This document shows positions 48,201-57,200 of a stretch of DNA of 64,000 bases, in pieces. The stretch covers positions 5,217,201-5,281,200 of the forward strand of contig OW203984.1 in the NCBI GenBank assembly GCA_934047225.1, written 5' to 3'. Each line of letters starts with the position of its first letter. Position 1 is the stretch's first letter. Below the pieces are notes generated by a model. The model worked only from the letters and a program-made list of their open reading frames with translations. It was not told where the DNA came from and did not search any database. Source of the stretch: Ypsolopha sequella (taxonomy: Eukaryota; Arthropoda; Insecta; Lepidoptera; Ypsolophidae). Position numbers and translations under genes: made by a program.

Positions 48201-51200
48201 TGGTTGGAAATTAACATTTTATACGTATGTGTGTGTGTTGTATAATTTAGGTAATTTGATGGCCAAAAGAGGTTGTTGCATTTCACAAGACGTTCTCCTC
48301 TTTTATAGATTTGTTTGGGCCTAGGAACGCCGTGAAGCCGTTTTATCGCATCTTTAGTGATCGTTAAGACCGGTTTAAATAGTCAAAGAGTTTCGACTAA
48401 CGTAGATTCAAATTTAAGGCGAGGAATTGGGTTTAATACGGTCACTGTGTCGTTCCGAGCGTTATACGCGGAGAGACAGAATTCAGACCGAAATTGACGA
48501 AGGTAGCTTGTTGTTTGATTTTATTGTACAAATCTAACAAAACCTTCATTTCATTTCATTTTTTACTAATTATATCTAGTTAAATTTGCTACTATTATAT
48601 TAAAGATATTGGTAGTAATTATTATATTTCTGTTCAGTGGAAACCTTTTCCATAGTGTTTGATTAGTATTGATTGGTTGATTTGCATACTAAAATTTAGG
48701 AAAAGGTTCCAAACATGTTTTATTAAATTATCAGATTAGTAGTTTCAAGCTGTGTAGTCAAACCGATTACAAAATAAAGCGCCAAACATCCCAATTCTGC
48801 GCCTTAAAACATATTATTTTTCAAGGAATAAATATTTCATTTATCCTGATTTTGTGCATTTATTATTTTTCCTTTACCCATGTAGGAATAAAGAATTTAG
48901 TATACTTTATTTTTCGTAATCAAGTAACTCTACATCTAGAGATTTTCCTAGCTGAGATTCAAATAAAAGTAGACAGAATACTTAGACAGGTCCTACTCTA
49001 ATACCTAACTGGACAAACTTTGCATACTGAATCATAACTTGATTAATTATCACTTTATACTCATTTAATGAAACATAAACGTAGCCATTTTGGTTCGTAT
49101 TGCTTGCCACTTTAAATGTTTAATATCATAAACCGAGTTGTTTATGCACTCGTTGAACAGTGGGTGACGAGTTTTATTGGCAAATTGAGTCACCGAAAAA
49201 CGGGACTCAATAGTATAGTATATCCTTTAATTCAAGCCAGCGTGCTGTTCCTAACATATCATTGTACCTTAATTAAAACCTTATTGATTAGCTGATCAGA
49301 GCGGCCGCTCATATTTATCAAACTGATTACTGAATGCATTCATAAAGGGGGGTAAAAGTTATTCATACACACAAAAGTCTGTGTATTCGACAACGAAAGG
49401 ATCAGCTAATACAATTCAATCAAAGCAAATTGATTTCGACGATATAAAAGGTTAAATACACAAAAAGGTACTTTTTTATGTTGGGTTAACACATAGCACT
49501 CTCTTTGGGGTTATTCCAGGTAATTCATTTAGCTACTCTGTGCTCTCGAAATCTGGAGATATTTACAGGTAACCTATGTTATTTTGTAACCTAGATATCC
49601 TGAGGAGATTCCAGGTAGTTTTATTGATGTCTCTGTGCTCAGAGGGATACGGAGTCAAATCTGTCTGGATTGGATAAAGGGGATGCTGATATTTGATAAA
49701 CCACAAATTATAAATATAGGACATTCGCACAGGTATATGGATATATATATAGATATATACATATACACATATTATTGTCCCATCATGAATTTACATTTTA
49801 ACACGATAAATAGAACATAATCTCGTTGTTTCTCAGATGATCGTAGTTGTTCAATTGCTATTATTGCACTAGACTTTCACATCATACCTACCGACACACC
49901 AAACAGGGGGGGGGAACAGCAGGGGATACCATCACAGCATGCGCGACGACGCCCGCCAAACATGCCATCTCTTTTGCTCGCACGTCAAATTTCAATCTCA
50001 AGTTGATGTTGATGAAAATCAGAATTACGCTGTAGACCCGCTGAACTCTATGATGTTTCATTGTTGTTTAAAATAGCGCGCTCTGAGCTGTGATAACCGA
50101 AAAATTACGCGCTTTTGAAAAAACGAGTTTTTATTACATATCTCTGCTTTTAGTTGAAATATAACACGTTTTTTTTTTCAAAATCCTTAAATATATCAAG
50201 AAAAGCCAGTCGATACTCGAGAGAAAATCAACAAGAAGTCCAAAATATAGCAAAATGGAGGGTAAGAAACGATATTGTTTACAGTAAATAAATGAATTAA
50301 TTGACGCGGTTTGTTCAAAGTCTCTTCATAAATGTTAGAAGAACATAGGTTTATTTTTTTCATATCCTGATTATTGCAACAAAATAATCCAAAGTTGGTA
50401 ATTTTATTTCTATTTGCGTCATCTTTCTCCGTAAGTTACCCACTGACTCTTTTTAGTAGATGTTTAAAATAAAACCCGTTTTTAGAAGTTTGAAGTTTAT
50501 GGGTGTTACTTACCGCTTTTAAGTCTGTACATGAGCCTAGAGCATGAATAAAGCCAGACTTTCGAGGATTAGAAATTCGGACTCTCCTTGCATTGAAAAA
50601 AATATATTTGATTTATTGATCCTTTATCTAGGGATCCTACTTATAAACAATGTATTAGGATTTATAATTTTTTCAAGAAAAAAAGTTTTCCACCCTCTTT
50701 TTTTGCTTTCAAATGTTCGTTTCAAGAACGTGGTTAAGAGATCAACTTGATTTTTTTTTTCATAAATTAGGTAAGTAATAGAAATATGAAGGGATTCTAC
50801 TTAGATCTAATATTGTTTTCCTTACAAAACATTTCAGTATTAGCTAAAAACACACCAATTTGTTGTTTCGCTGCGTGATCATTAGTATTACGCGTCCAAG
50901 AAAAAGAGGCCAATGAGCCAACATATAATCGCCTCTATCAAAAGCAAATAAGATATTTGCCATTGGACTTATTGTGCTGGACGGGAAATAAAAAACTTGC
51001 TAGGGTAGGCCATCCTCTTAATAACGTACTAGGTACTGTATTGATGTTATCTGCACTTCCAGACAATGAAGCATGAATTTTAATTGAATTATAATTCAGA
51101 TTTACTAGTAGCACTGTTAGAAATGAAATATGAAATGAAATGAAATATATTAATGTAATGTAGGTATAACATACACTTATTACAGGTCAGTTAGAATAAT

Positions 51201-54200
51201 ATTACTTATATATATATTACTGTAGCTGACTGTTATAAATATATACATACTTATACCTATAAATTATGACATAACAGCTAGAGTCCGGCTAATGAAAGCT
51301 GAGAGTAACTTTACCTTTACATATATATGTCGGTATCCATGTAGAAGAGAAAGTGGTTAATTATAATCATTGTTGATCAATAAAAACAATATATATTGTT
51401 TGTTTACAAATTATAGTTTAAGTTGATTTTTGACATTGTACGCCTTTGACATTCTGCACTTTTGACTATGTCCGCATTTGACATTGTGCGCCTTTACATT
51501 CTGCGCTTTTAAGGGGCTTCAGAAGCAAAACTGCATTTACAGACGTTTTTAAATTGGTTTAAACTTTCTATATGAATGTTACAAAACTTTGAAAAAAATA
51601 TATCACACATATTGACCCATGTCCCGTAATTGTGATGTTTTAAAATCTTAAAAGCTTTAACCTAGAACGAGAAAATAAATACTTTTAATAACCTTTCAAA
51701 TGCTTTAAAAAACTGATAAATAGTTTAAACTATTTAAATTCAAAAGAGACAAGGTTAAAACTTATACACACACGAGCAATACAAAAATCTAACACAATGA
51801 TGTTTAAAACTTTTACATATCAAACTTAACACATGTGAAAAGCATTTTTTTCTCTATTTTGCGCTACCCGGCGACACAGGGATCGTCGTAATAGCCACTT
51901 TGTAATGCACTCTGACATGAACGTTATTTCTATTTCGTTATTGTCGATATTTGTACAGACATATTTCGAGCTGCTAATTTAGCTTACTGAAGCCTCTTAA
52001 CTATGTGCGCTTTTGACATTCTGCTCTTTTGACATTTTGCGATCCTTTGACATTTTGCGCTTTTGACCTTATGCTCCTAAACGACACAAAAAAAATTGTC
52101 ATCTTTTTTCCATACCCGTGTCAGGTAAAGTAACTCTCAGCTTTCATTAGACGGATCCTATAAATAAAGTTAAAGCGATTAAACTCAATTTCCATGCAAT
52201 AACACTGAAAATTAAAGGAGCAAAACATGAAAAGGGGAAATTAATTAAGGGGAAGCCAAGGAAATTAACTCAATAACTAACCTAACTAAGCCGACTTGGA
52301 AGTTGTGTCCTCTGTTGAATTCCATGAAGAATTTCACCGCCCACAAATAGTATGATTCGTCGTGCTGTTGTGCCTTAGATCTGACTAGAACGTCTTTTAC
52401 ATAGTGCATCAGAGGGTTATAAGTGCTGTTCAGGAATTCTATGCAAAACTCTTTGAGGAATAATCTGCAAGAAAAATGAAAAGGTTACTCTGTGTCCTGA
52501 AATAATAATAAAAATAATGTTTTGCGTGTAATACCAACAGCATAGACTAAATATTACTACGTATAGACTAGCAGTTCCCATACATCAGTTTGTAGCTACA
52601 AAAAATATGTAAAATTCTAACGAAATCTAGATGGCATTTGCTAAATCTTCTAACGAACACGATGCTAAAGAAGACCGATCGGTGATGCTAGTGGCACAGC
52701 GATGTCACGTAACAAAAAAATAATTCCCAACTCGATAATAGATGGCGCTGAAATATGCACTGTTAGTATTGCCAACTTAGCGCCATCTAGTTTTTTTAAA
52801 CAAAGCTATTACAGCCACATGTTTACTTGGTAACCATGATAGTCTACTTGCAGCCAATTAAAAAAATTATGCTTATTTGCAACACTTGGGACACTCATGC
52901 AGACTATTACAAAACGAAGCCAATTGCCGTCATTACGTCACAGTTTCACAAATAGTACATTACGATACGAGTTTCGTATAATAACACAGCCGCTCCTACT
53001 GCGGCAACAAAATGTTTCTTTGGCATACGGTATTGGCAAATTCCGAGCTAATTCATAATACAGGTGAATATCTTTTAGGAGCTTAGGGTAAGTCAAAGCA
53101 ACGTACACTGCATATTCGGCCGTCAGTATTCGAAACCAGGGTACTAGCATGAACTTGGAATCGACTCGACATCGATTCGATAAATAAAAATGTATAGAAT
53201 AGAATACAATAGAATTATGTTTATTTGGTACAAAAAATAAAAACACTTTAGATGATTAAACTTAAAATTAACACAGGATGTACCAAAAAGGTCGCCGCTC
53301 AGCTTAATGCCGTGACAGATCCACGGCGCTGATTTTCAGCGGCTACCTAGCACTTAAACTAAATTTATAACAAATGCGAAAACTTATATACTAAATACAA
53401 ATAATTGAACAAAAGTCAAAGAAACTTAATTATTGGACAATGTAATGTAACTCTTATTTCATTGCAATAAGGGTTATCGTTTAGAATTTATCGATTCTAT
53501 CTGTCAAATTTATCTAATCGACGCGTACGTGCTCGCATAGTCGTTTCGAAATATTGAGTGTCCTGCTTAGCTATATTCGAATCTTTATGTATGAAAAATG
53601 TCATAAAAGCTTTTAAATACCTGATAGCGAAAGCCGACCTCCTTTCCAAAATGCCACTCTCTACCGGTCTTCTGTTCTTTGGCTTCACAAACTTATCCTT
53701 CCTGTCGCTGCCACCGAAGTTTAGTTTAGAAATATCAGTGTACGGCTTGAGGCAAATCATCTCATTGTCAGATATAGACTTCATGTTTTGTACCACGTAA
53801 GTGCCTCCAAAGCGGGAATGCCTAAAGAATAAAAAATTTAAATAACAATTTTTTAAATGATGAGTTTTGTCCGAAGTATGGCGATAGCTCTCACCACCTA
53901 TCACGCTGGGAATTCTTTTTCGAGGTTTTTTAGGGTTCCGTAAATCAGGTTACAGGTTCACTTTGTTGTCTATCACTTTATAGACTCAATTCCATACAAA
54001 TTTACTCACCATAAAAATCTATAGGGCACTTCCAGATGACTTAGAAACTTGAAATTCGTTAACATGTGGATCTTATAGCACACGTATGGGAAAAAACCAG
54101 GGTTCCGTATCGTGGATAAAAAATTAAAATTTGTCATTTTCTTTTCGTGAATTTCTCAACCGCTATATTATTCCTGTAATCTTTACGCAAGCACTACTAT

Positions 54201-57200
54201 GACAAGCAAGTATTACTATGATTTTTTTCTTATTTTTCAGTACAACAGTTTTGGAAATAAGGGGGAACATGCATTTTTTTGTGGATTTTCGAGGATTTCT
54301 CGATATAGATGCAAGTAAATATAGCCATACAATTATATATTTTTACAATCAACTCTTTAAGGGTCGGTTGCGCCAAATATGCTCTAACGTTTGGACAATT
54401 TACCTAATTAAAACAAAACATTTTTAACGCAAAAAATGTTTGTAAGTAGTTAAGAAGTTGAACTACATTATAATTTTTGAAATTTGACACAAGTATCACA
54501 ATCATCGAGAAAAAAAATCGGAAAGATCAGTAAAATCACGGAAAACGTAATTTGGCTTTGGAACTAGTGTGATCAGTCTACTGATCTAACTACAAAATAA
54601 AATATTTTTTTGTACAGTAAAGAAATGAAAGTAGCCTTTACAGATTTTTATTATTTTTTATTTCCTTTCGTTATTTTAAAAGTAATACTCAAACATTCTA
54701 CATTTTTCCTGTACAGAAAAATTACGCAAAAAGAATTTGAATGTTTGTGTATTTCTTTTGAAATAACGAAAGGAAAAAAGTATTAAAATATTTTATGAAA
54801 AAGGTACTATGATCTCTTTACGCCAAAAAAATATTTCAATTTGGAATAAAAAAAAAACATTTTTTTTTCTGTTTGCAACGCCAACTTGAATTTTTCGTGA
54901 TTTTAGTGATCTTTCTGATTTTTTCTCGATGATTGTGAATATTGTGATACTTGTGTCAAATCTGAAAAATTATATTTTAGTTCAACTTCTTAACTACTTA
55001 CACAAATTTTATTTGTTCAAAATATTTTGTCTTAATATGCTAAATTGTCCAAACGTGAGAGCATGTTTGGCGCAACCGACCATTAATACCTACAATTTGA
55101 TACCCATATTGTATTTTATAATTTATTTATCTTTCTTTTAATATTTATCATTTGTGATTACCTTTTTTTAAATCGCTATAGTTTTCCTGTAATTGGCCAG
55201 TCATTTTTTTCACATTTTTGGGAACCAGTTTTGGAGTTAAGGGGGGGGACATTTTTTGGGGAGTTTCAAAGACCGAGGGGCTCGCAAAGCCTCTTTACGG
55301 GGTCGCAGTTACCATTCCAGTTCAAAATTGTTATATTTAGGCGCACCTAATGTGATGATTGGATTCGATATTTGTAACATAAAAAGCACAAATTAGAAAC
55401 AGCGGAGGGTAGAGAGAGGTTCACGAAATATTTTTCCATTTTAAGGGGGTCGCGCCATGAAAAAGATTGAAAAACACTGGTATAAATATTTTTTTTAAAC
55501 AAATACATAAACTGAAGAAACCCATTGTGTAGATAAACAATTATTATTACCAATTTTTTTTGGGTCACGAAATATTTTTCCATTCTAAGGGGGTCGCGCC
55601 ATGAAAAAGATTGAAAAACACTAGTATAAATATTTTTTTAAACAAATACATGAACTGAAGAAACCCATTGTGTAGATAAACAATTATTATTACCAATTTT
55701 TTTTTTGTTATATTTTTAAGTTGTGGTATATTTGTTCATCGTAACAAATTCGTTAAAACAAAGACACATTTGGGCCTTTTATGAGAAAAACTTGACATTT
55801 TGGTCACACTTAAGAGTGACCTTCATCAGGCTTCCTGGGATGCTCCAACGCATGCAGCACTCTCCTGAGGAGCTAGTATCTTCACTCCCTTAAATCTCCT
55901 AATAGTTTTTATTCCTTAAGCCATTTACCTTGTGCCAGAAAACTGTTTTAACTTATGAATCCTTTGCTTATTCTCAATCATTCTGATGGACAGCAACTCC
56001 TGCTCATCTCTGAGTTTCTCATCGACACTCCGTTGCAGTGCAGAGTCCGCGAGGCTGGTCGGGTTCTGCTCTCTCAGCAAGTGAGATATAATCTCAAGGA
56101 TATGCATGAAGTACTGCTTCTCATTCTCTGACGACATGTAGAGTATTATGTCGAGAATTCCTGACTGGTTTAGCGCCCACAGGACCTACAAATATAAACT
56201 TTTCATAATCTGTTGAGCGTTTTTAGGATGGAAATAGGCCCAAGAATGTATGCAAATTCTGAAAATGACGCTCAAGCGGACAATGACACAGCCACTTTGC
56301 AACAATGAACATTCTGTCCCACATCCTCTCACAATAATTAGGATTTAAGTTTTTATTTCTTTTTTAATGTTTATTTTCAATGAAACAAATTGTATACAGT
56401 TTTAATTAATGAAAAGCCGTTCGACTAAAACCACATTGTTTAAATGCGTTATGGCAGGATCACAAACTTATGCTAAACATACTTATATTACATCTACATC
56501 ACACAGCTACAGGCCGCTGATGTGCAAGAAAATAATGCTTTATTGCACTTCCTCACTTTTTGTTATTTTTCAAGTTTTTTAGGCTATCCAATGTACTGGT
56601 AGGTAGTTCATTTAATAACAAAGGAAGCATGTATTCCCATGTTTGCATACAGTAATATTATAGGTAGGTAATTCATAAGCACATTAGGTTTCGTAAGTGC
56701 CTAGGCTTAGTTATCTTTATAAGTTTAAGCACTTTGAAGTATAAGAACACCTTTAAATTAAAATTTAAAAAATATAAAATATGGATGGCGGTATATCCAT
56801 TCCTAATAGCCGGGCCTTAAATGGAACAGACTGGTGATGGGCAGTGGCATCACTGGTGCGAGTGGTCCGGCACTGCGCTCACCAACTCGCCTGCCCAGCG
56901 TGTGTGAGTATGGGCAATTTTTCCAGGATGACTGCCGGGAGTGGCAATGTCCTGGAAAGGCTTATGTCCAGCAGTGGACGAACTAGGCTGATGGATGGAT
57001 GGATGAGATATTTATGACTTACAGTAGTCAAATAATACTTTTTCGTCGTCATTGTATTTGTTTTTGATATTGTTAGGCATAATGACTTACTGTCGATATA
57101 GCCTTTATGTGTACGACCATAACTATTAATACTGTAGCTTATTATTGACTTAGCAATTGATAGATACCTACATCATTTTTAATATGTTATATGGTAATTT

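Larger units (their letters stand above)
38164..49936 (+). mobile_element. Ty3/gypsy LTR retrotransposon with 3-kb LTRs
   Basis: This complete element of 11.8 kb lies in timeout intron 6, antisense to the gene. The LTRs (38164-41199 and 46900-49936) start TGTGG and end TCACA. The GCAT before it (38160-38163) and after it (49937-49940) is a 4-base target duplication. The interior carries gag, then pol in the -1 frame with protease, RT, RNase H and integrase in Ty3/gypsy order. There is no envelope frame. The LTRs appear identical apart from one G in a homopolymer, so insertion is very recent. Pol has a late frameshift, and otherwise its motifs are intact. Confidence 0.95.

Noticed and set aside
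52283..52287. Alternative donor for timeout exon 6 at the first GTTAGG
   Set aside because: It would give phase 0 and break the frame with exon 7. The next GTTAGT restores the GLVSET motif and the phase.
53497..53904. A 135-codon single ORF on the minus strand
   Set aside because: Only the central part is coding. It is timeout exon 5 with intron read-through on both sides, shown by the AG and GT at its edges.
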